Shown here: positions 34,277 to 45,672 of the stretch, in pieces | Numbering within the stretch: position 1 is the stretch's first letter | How the letters are laid out: each line of letters starts with the position of its first letter | Assembly (NCBI GenBank): GCA_029224185.1 | Contig: CM055211.1 | Span: 2,713,646-2,777,645 of the forward strand | DNA from: Karalla daura | Taxonomy: Eukaryota > Chordata > Actinopteri > Chaetodontiformes > Leiognathidae | Length of the DNA stretch: 64,000 nt | Reading direction: 5' to 3' | Translations under genes and position numbers: made by a program | Notes under the pieces: generated by a model | What the model was told of the DNA's origin: nothing | Database searches by the model: none | The model's input: only the letters and a program-made list of their open reading frames with translations

Positions 34277-35206
34277 TTATGACAGGCACGCCTCCACAGC
34301 CTCCCGTATGATTGGCTGCTGCTCCAAATGGGACTCTGCCTGAGCGAGCCTGCAGCCAGTCAGCAGGCAGACCAAAGCCAGGGGGACCACCTGCACAGAG
34401 AGACAGAGAGAGAGGGGGGGGGGTGATGCAGCCCTCATTCATCCCTTTGCCCCTTCGGGCCTCGATGCCTCCTGATCTCTCACCTTGCTCCTGCTTTTGG
34501 CAGCGTCGTTGTGCGCCTCGACGTCCGAAGACGTGATGTCGGCCGTCAGCTCGTCCACCCTGTAGATGGCCCTCAGGAGAGCCTCCTGACACTGGGGCGC
34601 AGGGCGGCCAGACAGCTTCTACAAGGAGGGGGAGACCGATTCGGCTTGGCTGAGTCTACAGAGTCAGATTGAAGGCCTCCTGGGTCTGAAAAGTCCAGAA
34701 CCAGCAAGGCAGGACGCGTTCCCAGTACCTGGAGTAAGCACGTGGCCCTGAGGTAGAGCTTGCTGTTGGTGACCTGCACATCGATCATGTGGTTCTGGAA
34801 GATCTTCCCCTTTAAGACGTGCGCCCCGGTGCTGACGGCGTTCAGCAGCAGCTTGGTGGACAGCTCCCACTGAGAGAGAGAGAGAGGGAGAGAGAGGGAG
34901 AGAGAGGGAGAGGGCGCATTGATTTTCTGCCCGGGACATTTACATTTACATAGACGAGCGAGACTGAGAGGAAACGTGTGAAAAAGTAGAATCTATCTGC
35001 CTATCTCTCTGAACTAAGACCCACAGTATAGAACCCGGGAAGCGGGGGGGGGGGGGGGTCGATGGAGATTACATTATCTTTTAACATTTAACAAAAGAGA
35101 TAGTTCTACTCTCCGGCGTATTCATGCGGCAGAGAAAAAGAGTAAATGAGGCAAAACTGTTATTTCTTCTGCTCTAATGGGTCACTGAGTCAATATATGC
35201 TTCTAT

Positions 35207-35263
<57 letters not shown>

Positions 35264-35382
35264 GTACCATGTGCTCCAAGCTGCCTGAAGCAGGCGACGG
35301 CCAAGTGATTTCTACTGAGGACAAACACAGTTTATCGACGTCACCCTGCAAGAAACAGAAGGAGACAGATAGACAGACGGCC

Positions 35383-35413
<31 letters not shown>

Positions 35414-38400
35414 TCGATCGATCGATACACAGATAGATAGACGGATGGATACTTGTGCAGCAGCCGCGGCGTCTCCAGCGGCCCGATGGTGAACGGCGTG
35501 CACGTTGGACGTCCTTCCTCTCACCCTGCGCGCCAGCCGCGCCACCTCGCCGACGTCGTCTGCGCAACAGAGGAGCAGGCGTTAGTAGGAGCTGGAACAC
35601 ACTCAGACTCTATTTGCACATCTCTGTCTCTCTCTCTCTCTCTCACCGGAGTGTGTGTAGAGGAGGAGGACGAGGTCCCGGTCGTCGAGGGAGGGCAGGA
35701 CGAAACGCCGGAAGTCTTCGTGCGATAGGCAGAAGTCGGGTCCCTGGAGGAGAGAAAGTCGGAATCGTCTGAAACTACCTCGGTCGAATACGATGGAACG
35801 ACACCCGCGCGGTCCCGGGTTGTGGGTGACACTGAATAACTTGTGGACATGGTCGTGAATACTCAGTCATCAGGAAACACTGTCAGTTATCACAAGTCGT
35901 ATTTGCCAGACTGAATTCTCATTCGACGTGTTGCATCTTTCCATTGCGGCGCGCCATTATATCCGTCGCCATCACGGCATGTTCTGGATACCTATAATTA
36001 GATGGATTTGTGCTTTTTTTGCGTTTTTCCCTTTGCAAGTGGCGTCTGCAGTGAATTAGCAGCGTCTCACGGCAGATTTAATTGAAAACGGACGTGGCGG
36101 GGCAGGTACGGAGGGGGATGTGTGTCGCTCTAATCCCGTTACGGGTTGAGCCACAAGTCAGGTTCAGGCGGAGACAGATGTGTCATCACGCCCTGCAAAC
36201 TAGGAGCTGGATGTCTTCTCTTTTTTTCTTTCTTTATTAATTGGATTCGACTGGATTTTAGACACGTTAATGCCTGGTAAGGTCGTGCGAGGGTTTCTCA
36301 GACTTCAGACTCCTTTGCTTTTCTTCATACCCCGTCCTACTGTGCTTACCAGTGAAGTGAGCGGACCCTCCCTGTTGCTCAGCTCTTCGTATCCTCCCCT
36401 GACGAAGCCTCGGACGTCGTTGTAGTCTGAAGGACGCCGAAATCGGAATAAAAAAACGTGGCTTTGCTTTGCCCAGTGTGTGCTTTTCACAGAACGACAT
36501 CGAGGGTTTCACGCTCACCTGCTCCGAACGTGGGGTCGCACTCGCTGGCGTCGATGAGGCCCAGCACGCCCAGGGAGCCCCAGCCGAGGTAACACACACG
36601 CCTGCCGCTCCGCAGGCTGAAACACACACACACACACACAAAGGAGAGGCAAATAGGGTGAACTTTGTCTTTTAAAAAAAGTGGAATTTTATTCAGCGCG
36701 CTCCGTTTCCTGAGAGGTGAGACCTCACGTAGCACCTGGGTGTAGATGAGTTTTCTGCCCTCCCTCCCAAAAGGAGCTGCCACTGAGCAGCCACTGTAAT
36801 CCCCCTCGGCAAATACCGCTATTGTGCGTTCTAAGACGAGGGGACGTTTTCAACCTCGCCACAAAAGAACGTTCACATTTTCTTCCACCGCTTTCCTCGG
36901 AAAGTTATTCCCGTTTTCGGTGGCACGAACACCGAGGTTTGAGGCGCAAATCGGGATGCTCCACCTGCGTCCGGCCGCCTCCACCAGAGCGGCGATCCCC
37001 TGGGCGTGGGCGTAAGTGACGTCCAGAGCGTTCTCGTACTCTCTGATGCGCTGCAGGACGCCCCTGTGGGAGAGAAAGAGATCCTGCCAGGCCAGAAATA
37101 CCCAATATGTGGAGTAGAAACAGTAAAACATAAGAACATTTTTAATTTGTTTTTCATTTGACCCTAACCCTAGGGACAATAATCCATGATGCTGGACTGA
37201 AGATGGCGGCGCTTTCATTCCTATGGACAATGGTCACTGGCCTGGCACATAATCCTGCCACAGCCAATCAGAGCCCTCCGTCTTCACCCTGGGCTGCCTC
37301 ACCTCCACTAACCAGTAATGTGAAAAGCATGTCTCGGGGTCTCTTTTTTTTTTTTAATGTCCGTTTTAGAAGACGGTCGTCTGCAGGCCGGCGGCTGTCA
37401 ACACGGAGAAGCACTTAACAAGCCTGGAGTCGCACTGGAGGTGCTGTGAAGTGACAGGGTCATGCGAGTTGAAAGCTCCTCCTTGGATCAGAATGTGATC
37501 CATCCGTCTTGTGTTCAGGGGCGGCGCTAGGGGCGGCTGCTAGCAGTTGCTATAGCAACTCCAATAACTTGCTAAGCAGCCACTGAGCAACCCCCCAAAA
37601 AGTCTTTTCTTTAAATATATATACAAAATACTAAAAACGGTTTTCAATTGGGTTTTTTTTATTGCCGCACTCTTATTTTGAAATGGGAAGTAGGAAGTGC
37701 ACTGCCTCGATGCACAGTCTGCGCTAGTTAATTCTAGTTAATTATCTATATATCCTGTTTTGACCGGCCACTGCTTAGGATTCATACTAGTGTGCTAAAC
37801 GTGCTCATTGTGTAAGCGGAGATGATTGGCGGGTGTCTTCCGGGGGGGTGTGGCCTCACCCGGGTGTGACGGGCATGTGGGCGAAGGCGGCGGCGGCGTG
37901 CGCCGCAGACAGGACGGCCTCCAGCAGGATCTTGGTGGCGCTGCCTCCCTTCATCCTGGACGAGCCGCTGATGGCCTCAGGCTGCACTCACACATGCACA
38001 CCCATTCAGAGTCCAATGCCAAAACAAGAAGATTAAGGAGCGGAGGGTGTGGATAGGTGGTCTCACCCCCACTGCCGGGTTGATGATGAAGGCCTCCTTC
38101 TGTTTGGCGAGCTCCTGCATCCTCTGCACCAAGGAGTGGAAAGTGTAGCTGCAGCCTTTTATAGGCTCAGCCCTGGAACGCAGACAAAAGACGGCACATT
38201 CGGTACATTGAGCTCTATCTTCTCCGTTCTCTCTGTAGGTGTGGATCAGGCTCATGTTCCCTCTATCTTCTCACCCTCCTCATGGTGTCTCCCCATCTGT
38301 CCTCCACCTCCTCCTACTCCTCCTCCTCCACTTCCTTCTCTCTTTTCTTATTCCATGACTGCGCAGGACTAACATTTAGGACCGGCGACCGCATGTCTGT

Positions 38401-40680
38401 GCTTTCTTCCCTCCCAGATTCCATAGATGCTGAGGTGGATCCAGGACTCCGTCCCTCAACCCAGCTCTTCCTGATTCATGCACTTTTCTACTCTGGAATG
38501 ATTCAACTTCTGGCGTATATTTCAAACTGTTGGCCATCCGTACATGTATCTCTGTTTACTGTCTTGCTTCCACCCGCCTGTCCGTCCTGGGTGAGGATAC
38601 CCTCCTCTGACTCTCACCCTGAGGTTTCTCCCTTTTTTCTTCCCTGTCCGGGATTTTCTTGGGAGTTGTTCCTCAGCCGTTGCAAGGATCTAAGGACTAC
38701 ATAAATATATAGTTGCTCACTTTGTGAAGTGCCTTGAGATAACGTCTGTTATGAACTGGCACTCAAAACAAATGAAGTCGAAGTTGACATGTAAACTGTC
38801 TTCATTAAAGTGATGTCCGTGACAAACCTGGCCTGATGCGAGGGGTTGAAGCCGACCAGGACGGGTGTGTACACCTCAGGGTGCTGAAGGCACAAGTCCA
38901 GCTGGCCTGCTACGAACGGAGCCTGCGCAGACACAATTATCTTATCCATTTCTTATTATTTTTACATCAGATAAGCCTCAAGTGTAAGCACCGGAGAGAC
39001 TTACAGACAGTCCACAGGAGATGCCGATGAACAGCACCCGCTTCTTCCCCTCACAGACCTGCAGGGTGGCACCATCACACACACACACATAAGGCCTGGC
39101 CCTCACTGGGACACACACACACACACAGACACAGCGTGCTCCTCACCTGCTGCAGACTGAGCGCGCCCAGCCGGGGGTCATCCTCAGGAGCCTCCTGGGA
39201 GGACAGCAGCACCCTGGGGACAGATCGGAGAAACGTGAGGCCTAACTAGAGGACGTGACACGTCTTCCACACATCGAGCACAGATCAAAATCCGGAAAAT
39301 GCTCCTTTGCTTTAAGTCCTAAAACTTCATTGTGCCAAGCGACATAAGACGACGATCCAAATGAGTTCTTCTGAAACGCAGCATGCCGCAAAAGTGAAAT
39401 TGCCGGTTATGTGGGCGCTGAATCACAAGCTGCTGGCACTCTACAGCACCTGTCTCCTCCTGCGATGGTGTACGTATAGGCAGCGCTGCGATCCAGCTCC
39501 CCCAGCGCCCTGTTGAAAGCACACTAATGACACGCACGCACAGGAAAACACACAGCACAGGGAGTCAGTTTTCCGCCAAAAACAAGCGAGTCTTGATTGG
39601 ACGGTTGAGTGCAATTTCCCCCTAATATGCCAATCCCGGCCTCGGCACAGTACAATATCGTGATATTCATCATCCTAATGAGGCTAAATAAGCCGGCGCA
39701 GCTTTCCACACTCCTGCTGGGATAAATTATTTGCATTTTCAAGGGCGGTTTTTGGTTTTTTTTACCGAGATGAGGAAAGCCATTCGACCAGAGGTGCCAC
39801 AGCCGCTCAGCACCACCAGGCTGTCCTGGGGATCCTGCAAGACGAGCAGAGGTGTCAACTCTGAGTCCAAAACAGAGAAAAACAGAACCAGACGGAAGAG
39901 GGAGGATACCTGCAGGATGAGCTCCACCCTCTTGGCCACTTCCATCATTGCTTCCACCACTGGTTCGCTTGAAATCCTCTATAAAAGGCGGAAACCGGAC
40001 GTTACGCCCTTGAAGGCTCTTTCAGTCTGGTTGGGCGAACGGCTGCTCTACCTGGTAGGAGGAGTCGGCCTCCTCTTGGAACATCTGCCTGTCGCAGGCC
40101 TGCAGCATCCGCACGATGCCATTGGCTGGAGCCCGGTCCATGTCGCGCGTCAGGGGATTGGACTTCTCCGAAACTGGAAGCGACGGCTCGTAATCCGGGG
40201 ACTGGGACGCACAGCAAAGGACGAGTCGAAGCGAGTCAGAGTTTGTTCACAGGCTCAATTGGGATCGTAAAACCTAAGTTCAAGGTTCAGGGTTTCTTCA
40301 TCTGTGGACCGAGTTTCGTTTTGAGCGAGATGTAGCTTCCCTTAGCTGCTAAAACACTGCTTTTCTCCATGTCATATACTGTTTTTACTGCTTTTATGAA
40401 TCTGCTACTCGTTAATTGTTTCTCGGTTCTATTGCACACGATCCCTGTTGATACTTGCGTTGCACTGCGTGCCTGCTGTTTTTTCCCATTCTTCACAAGG
40501 AGCTGCTCTCTGACTTCGGTTGCAATGACAACAAAGTGGCCGAGCGAGAGCGGATTCAATTGAACGAAGGCGAGAGAGGGAGAAACGGCTCCTTTCCAGT
40601 TCGTGTGCTGTTGACTGCGTGTGACTAACCTCCCACTCGCGCATCATAGAAGGAGCGCAAGTCCAGTCAGATCCTGCCAT
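34277..40680 (-). CDS. gckr: Glucokinase regulatory protein (GKRP)
   Basis: GKRP binds glucokinase in the hepatocyte nucleus and inhibits it in a fructose-phosphate-dependent way. Nineteen minus-strand exons join in phase: 40630-40680, 40052-40201, 39910-39978, 39766-39834, 39450-39523, 39147-39213, 39005-39058, 38828-38922, 38067-38172, 37860-37981, 36965-37063, 36519-36616, 36350-36426, 35647-35743, 35453-35559, 35268-35345, 34729-34869, 34484-34618 and 34277-34390. The product is 600 residues (human 625). It has two sugar-isomerase (SIS) domains and a C-terminal helical lid. Sugar-phosphate landmarks are SGCGTSGR at about 100-107, SCGLSAPFVAGQ near 175-184, SGSSRMKGGSATK at about 248-260 and VSTGAHVLKGK at 483-493. 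Position 102 is Cys where human has Gly. The stretch after ITWP is about five residues shorter than in human. The similar MurQ-type etherase family is excluded by the two-SIS-plus-lid length. Confidence 0.95.
35209..35262. repeat. (GT)27 microsatellite next to a GCKR splice donor
   Basis: This is an uninterrupted run. On the minus strand it is a CA repeat that starts about six bases inside the intron following GCKR exon 16 (exon end 35268). Confidence 0.95.
37150..37290. promoter_or_regulatory. Promoter-like YY1 plus CCAAT module in a GCKR intron
   Basis: GAAGATGGCGGC at 37199-37210 is a textbook YY1 site, and a CCAAT box in CAGCCAATCAGAG follows at 37264-37268. A short telomere-like ACCCTAACCCTAGGG precedes it near 37161. 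A similar pair occurs near 60400 in an ENPP4 intron, so this may be carried by a dispersed repeat rather than being a local promoter. Confidence 0.3.
37517..37660 (+). mobile_element. Possible hAT-type element end
   Basis: TCAGGGGCGGCGCTAGGGG near 37517 resembles the CAGGGGCG-type terminus of hAT DNA transposons. A matching inverted end was not found within the intron, so this is at best a solitary fragment. Confidence 0.2.
38600..38790 (+). mobile_element. LINE tail fragment of L2/Maui type in a GCKR intron
   Basis: The segment runs CTGAGGTTTCTCCC, a GGGAGTTGTTCCTC-type word, then GTGAAGTGCCTTGAGATAAC and a GAACTGGCACTC-type end. This order corresponds to the 3' tail of an L2-like retroposon common in teleosts, which usually ends GGCGCTATATAAATAAA. 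No reverse-transcriptase coding remains here, so it is a 5'-truncated copy. It lies between GCKR exons 8 and 9 in antisense orientation to the gene. Confidence 0.55.
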
Positions 40681-43600
40681 CGTGCCCCAGTCAGTCCTCC
40701 GCTCCGGGTTTCCTTTCAGTGGCAGGGATGGAAAATGAACAGCGTGGGGTTGGTTTTATCTGCGACGTGCTCAAAGTCCACTTTGGGACCTTTGAGACGG
40801 AGAGGGGAGGTATGTGTGGATTAACAGTACAGTCGAAGTCGCTCTTCAGGGGGGAGAAAATAGATCAGGAGGAGCAGGAACGACTGAAACTGCTGATCCC
40901 CGAATCCGGAGGCACAAACAAAAGCAGAGATCACACTGAAAACCCAAGCGTGCCGTAGATTAAAAAGCGCAAAGAAATACTAAAAGAGTTGGGCATCTGA
41001 GAGTGTTGGCTCGCGGTACATAAAAAGCAAAACGTGCTCCACCGTTCCCAAACAAGCTCGTATTTTCCGAGCCTTACGACAGACTCTCGGCAGTGAGAGG
41101 ATCTTTACACCCCGGCAGATTGTGGAGTCTCATGCGTTTCCCGCCGCTCTTTCTCGGCGGCCTCTGTCGAACCGAAGCCGCCCGCTCCCTCCCCCAGCCT
41201 CCCACCGCTAGTCTGTCAGAGCGACGAGGACATTTCTCACATCATGTTCCATCAACGAGAAAAAGACAAATATTTCTCCTCGCACTTCTGGCTCGGCCCT
41301 AACCGCCCTCCCCCCTACACACACACACACATATCCACTATTACTGAGTAGTACGGGCCCGCGGCTCTGCACAGAGTGATGCATTTGTGCGAGTCATTAC
41401 CGCCTCACATTGATTATTAATGTTATCAGACATCTGAAGTGCAGGTTGGTGTCAAACCTCCCCTGAGTCAGCTGACAGGCCGGCCTGTGCGTGGGGCTGC
41501 CAGGATGACGTACCTGTTGGAAGTTTGTTGGCCCGAGTCCCACAGACGCGTGGGAACAGAACGTGATGGAGTTAGTTTGGGAAAGAAAAGTTGAAGGAGT
41601 CGTAGGTCCGTATCAACGGGATGGTTCTGGATCATACGTGCCATTAAATTAAAAGATGCAACCTACAAGACACAAAACGTTGCTGCTGTGGTGGCTGTTT
41701 ATGCCACAGCCACCTCTGTAGCACAAGTGTTGAATGTAAAAGACTCAGTTATCTAACAGTTGTTTGTTTCCACTGAAAGAGTTTTGAAGGAAAGCGGGAT
41801 TGAAAAGTACATTTATTGTTAAAATAACCTGTGTTCAGCTTATATTTCGTCTTCTTTTCTTGGTTGTTGTTATGAAAACTGATTTTATATTATAGCATAG
41901 CTTAAATGCACCTTTGACTCTATCTGACAAGGGTTGTAATACTGGAATCACTGAGATTTCTGATTAAACTAACGTATATTTCTATGTGTACTGAGCGGCT
42001 TCAAGTTGCCATTAAATGACTGCAGTTTTACGTGTTAAGAGACTCACTTTTTTGGCTAAAAACCCAAATGAATCTGTCTGTTTCGGGCATTAAGGACCAA
42101 ATGCGGGATGAGTTTCTGGCCAAAGGAACGCCTGGTCACTCTGCGCTGACTCCCATTAACCCGAGCGATAATCTCTACCTCCCTGCGGCAGAAGCAGATG
42201 GTGAAGAGGCAGAGACGTGTAGGACATGATCGCGGCTCTCACTTCCTTCTTGTCTTGACTTTTTTTCTTCTTCTTCTTTTTTTTTTGCAGGAACCTGACA
42301 AGCTATTCAAAATGCAAATGTCTGCCTTTGACAAGCCGGCCCCTGGGTCCCTCTGATTGACGCTCTCTGACACTTCTTATCTCATGCTACATCTTCACAC
42401 TCGAGCTCCTTCGTACACAGGACACTCTGCTTGACCTGTATCGATCCTCGTGTGTCCCTGATGCTCGTGACCTTGGCACCGAACCATGAAAGGTCCCTGG
42501 ATGCATCCTGATGGAGCCTTAGGACCTCCTTCCTATTCCGGCTTCAATTTCAGCTTTCTCCTTAATTCCCTAGCAAACCCCTCCTCTCCCCAAAGGAGCA
42601 AGAAAGTCATCAGCTCCGAAGACATTCGTCTCATAATCGGTCATAAAACCCTACAAATTCATTCGGGAGCCACGGGAGGGGAGAGGCTTTCTCCCGGCCA
42701 CATTCTGAAGGTCACCGTCGCCGTCCTCTCCCGCGCCCTGGAAAACTGAAGCCCGGGAAACAACTTCACGCAAGCGGCGGCAGAAATCACGTCGGCTCTG
42801 AAGGCACGAGAGCAGACGCACAGTGGAAACGGCGACACATCGATTTCCACTGAGACGGGCGCAGAGAAACATTGCCTCCGCGAGCCGAACAAAACGCACG
42901 CAGGGTGACATGACGAGCCGGGCATAATTACTTTTTTGTAGCTTTTGTGAGGAGAGGGGACGCACTTTTTCACTGCCCCCCCTTTTTCCGAGACAGAGAC
43001 GTCCGCATCAGCTCCGGGGGAGGGGGGCACTTTATTTTTGTTTGTGTCCGTATGTTTCAATGAAGAGTGTGGGGGGGATGCACCCCACCCCACCCCCCCA
43101 AACGTGAACCCTTTCTCCCAGCGCTGTCAGATCAGGTTTAGGTGCTGGGAGCAGCCTGTGTCGCCCCCCTGCCCACCCCCGCTCCCCCCCCGCTGTGCTC
43201 TCATTATTTCCGGCCGCATGTGCTCCCAAACACCCCAGTTCAACCTTGTGTTTTCGCTGCACACTGTCCCTCACACACTGTTGCCGCCTCTCTTTAATTC
43301 GTCCCGACTGATGAAAAGAGGGACCCGGCAAGCAGCATTGTTAATGAACTGAGGCTCTGCCTCTGCAGTTAATTGTCTGCCTCTTATTTAATCTACCACC
43401 TTTAAACTGTGCTTTTTTGTTTTGTTTTGTTCTGTTCCTCCTTCACATTTCTGGCTCGTTTGAAGCTCTTATCTCCGTCCGGTGCAGATCAAAAAGCGTC
43501 CCTCTCCGCGCCCGCCTGATTCCCATCGTCCCTGATAGTTTGGGAGGTTTACTGCTCGATACCACAGCCTACTTTTTTTTGTCCGCACATCTGCAGCGGC

Positions 43601-45469
43601 ATTTTTACTTATTCATTTGGATAAATGTTGCAGGGCGAGACTGCAGTCTCGACCTATGATTCATGCAGAGGGCTTTTCGCTGCCTTCTCACAGCACGTTT
43701 CTTTAGATTATTTGTATGGGATTCCACACGTTTTCCACCCATCGCTGCATGGAAACAGGAGTAACAAGCTTGGATTTAGACATTTTTTCCTGCAAAGTTG
43801 ATGTCTGGATTCATGGGGGTCAGCTGCATCCATCCAGCTTGGGGCCATTGAGTTCAGGTGCTCAGAGATGGTGGGGGGGGGAGGAAAAAAAAGAGTCACT
43901 CTCACCGTCTCTTGCTCACATGCAGTCAAACATGGACACGCAGCGATACACAACCGTACGCTCGCTCTACCCTGTCCTTCAGCAGCCACAGTCGTCATGA
44001 CAACAGAGAGGCTAATCTCCAGTGGACAGGGAGAGAGAGAGAGAGGGAGAGAGAGAGGCAGAGAGAGAGAGAGATGGTACAGAAACGTGCCTCTGGAAGC
44101 GGGGAGGAAGTAGTGTGATAGAGATGCAGTGCTCCTCTGTGTTTGTGTGCTTGTGTGTGTGTGTGCGTGCGTGCGTGCGTGTGTGTGTGTGTGTGTGTGG
44201 AGGGACACGTGTTTGTGATGTAGCCAGTGCGTGAATGTACAGTGTTTCCACCCCGGTTTATTGACGTAATAGTGAGGAATCACGACCCAAGTCTGGTGCA
44301 CACGCACTGCCCTTTACAGGACGTTCTCCTCCTCCTTAAGCTGCCTCATTTTCCTCCTCCTCCTCCTCCTCCTCCTCCTCCCCCCATCTTAGTCCTAAAG
44401 AAATCCTTAAACTTCCTCAGTTCATCCCTTCTTGTTCTGGGTTTTCTGTTTCTACCTCCCCATCACCGTCTTTTCTCTGTCCTCGGCACACCCCCTTTTT
44501 TCTTCTCTCCAACAATTCCTAAATCTCCTCTCTCTCTCTTGCTGTCTTGCTGTTCCAGTCTCTTCATCCCATCCGCACATACACACACCCTCCTTTCATC
44601 CCTCCTCTAATTCCTAAATCCAACCCATCTTTCTCCATAGCTTCTCCCCTCAGTGACCATCCCAGCGTCTCGCATTCCTAAATCCTAAAGGCTCGCCTGG
44701 CAGGGATCAAACACGCACACACACACACGCACGCACACATATGCTATGGCTGATTAGGTTGGCAGGGCCACAGGGCAGCCAGCATGATGGATCTGGGAAT
44801 GGGTGGGAGAGAGAGAGGAAGAAGAGGGCAGAGAGGCCCCTCATCTTCCTTCTTAGAATGGTTGAAGTTGTTAACGTAGAAGTTATGGAACATTGGTTGC
44901 ATTGGGACTCAGCACATTACATATTATGAGCAATTTCCGCACAAATGTGGCACATTTTCCTAGCAACTGTACAACAATATACAATCGATGTCATTACAAT
45001 TACTAAATTACAATTACAAAACGATGTAAATTGTGCTTTTTTCCTTACATCTCTGTGTTTTACATCTCTGCATATGGAAGGAAAAGTTGGGTGGTTTTAC
45101 ATCCTAGATCCCCTTTTAAAGTCGCTGTGGAACATTGCAGTGGGATTTTGCTCGACCCCTCACAGCTGTACAGATGTTGCATGGGGGAGGGAGAGTGGTG
45201 GGGGGGTTGTTCTCCAGTAGGGGGCGGAGTGTGAGTATGAGTAAGAGTGGGTGTGAGTGTGTGTGTGAGTGAGTGAGTGTGTGTGTGAGCGAGAGATTGC
45301 AGAGGAGCTGGAGCTGCGGAGAGGAGCGGACAGAGGGGCTGCAGGAGAGGAGAGGAGAGGAGAGAGGAGAGGAGAGGAGAGGAGGAAGAGGAGAGGCCGG
45401 GACACACACACACGCACACACACACACGCACGTCTGAAGAACAGCTGGAGATGCATTACGTCATAGCTG
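40681..45469. other. Intergenic region between GCKR and XKR6 (head-to-head)
   Basis: No coding exon was recognised. Enhancer-like islands occur at about 41340-41520 (TTGATTATTAATG) and about 42290-42400. The latter has an octamer ATGCAAAT at 42312-42319 followed by CTTTGACAAG, a SOX/TCF-like word. Low-complexity patches include GA and GT runs (44033-44075, 44153-44200), CTC repeats (44350-44382) and CA runs. The GCKR promoter must lie just above 40,680, but no TATA box was identified. Confidence 0.5.
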
Positions 45470-45672
45470 ACCGATGATGCAGGGCTCCCGGAGTCGCTTG
45501 CTGCCGGTTCCGGTCCAGCAGGAGGAGGAGGAGGAGGAGGGGGACGTGTCCCGGCCGCGGCCGTCGCGGGGCCGCCGGTTCTGATGGCTCCTCTCGCCGC
45601 GGGCGAAGGAACGGGATCACTACGGTGCGGCTGTCTGTGTGCGTTTCACCCGAGGGGGGGGCCAGCAGGAGC
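45470..45672 (+). promoter_or_regulatory. GC-rich XKR6 promoter-proximal region and 5' UTR
   Basis: The segment is GC-rich with frequent CpG (CCGGCCGCGGCCGTCGCG near 45550), continuing into exon 1, as expected of a CpG-island promoter. An upstream ATG at 45584 opens a 165-codon frame that overlaps the XKR6 start in a different frame. Microsatellite-like GTGTGA and GGAGA runs lie just upstream (45240-45400). Confidence 0.45.

Noticed and set aside
45625..45672. Extended XKR6 N-terminus from an upstream non-ATG codon
   Set aside because: The ATG at 45673 has a strong Kozak context and its N-terminal residues match the human protein. The extra residues do not.
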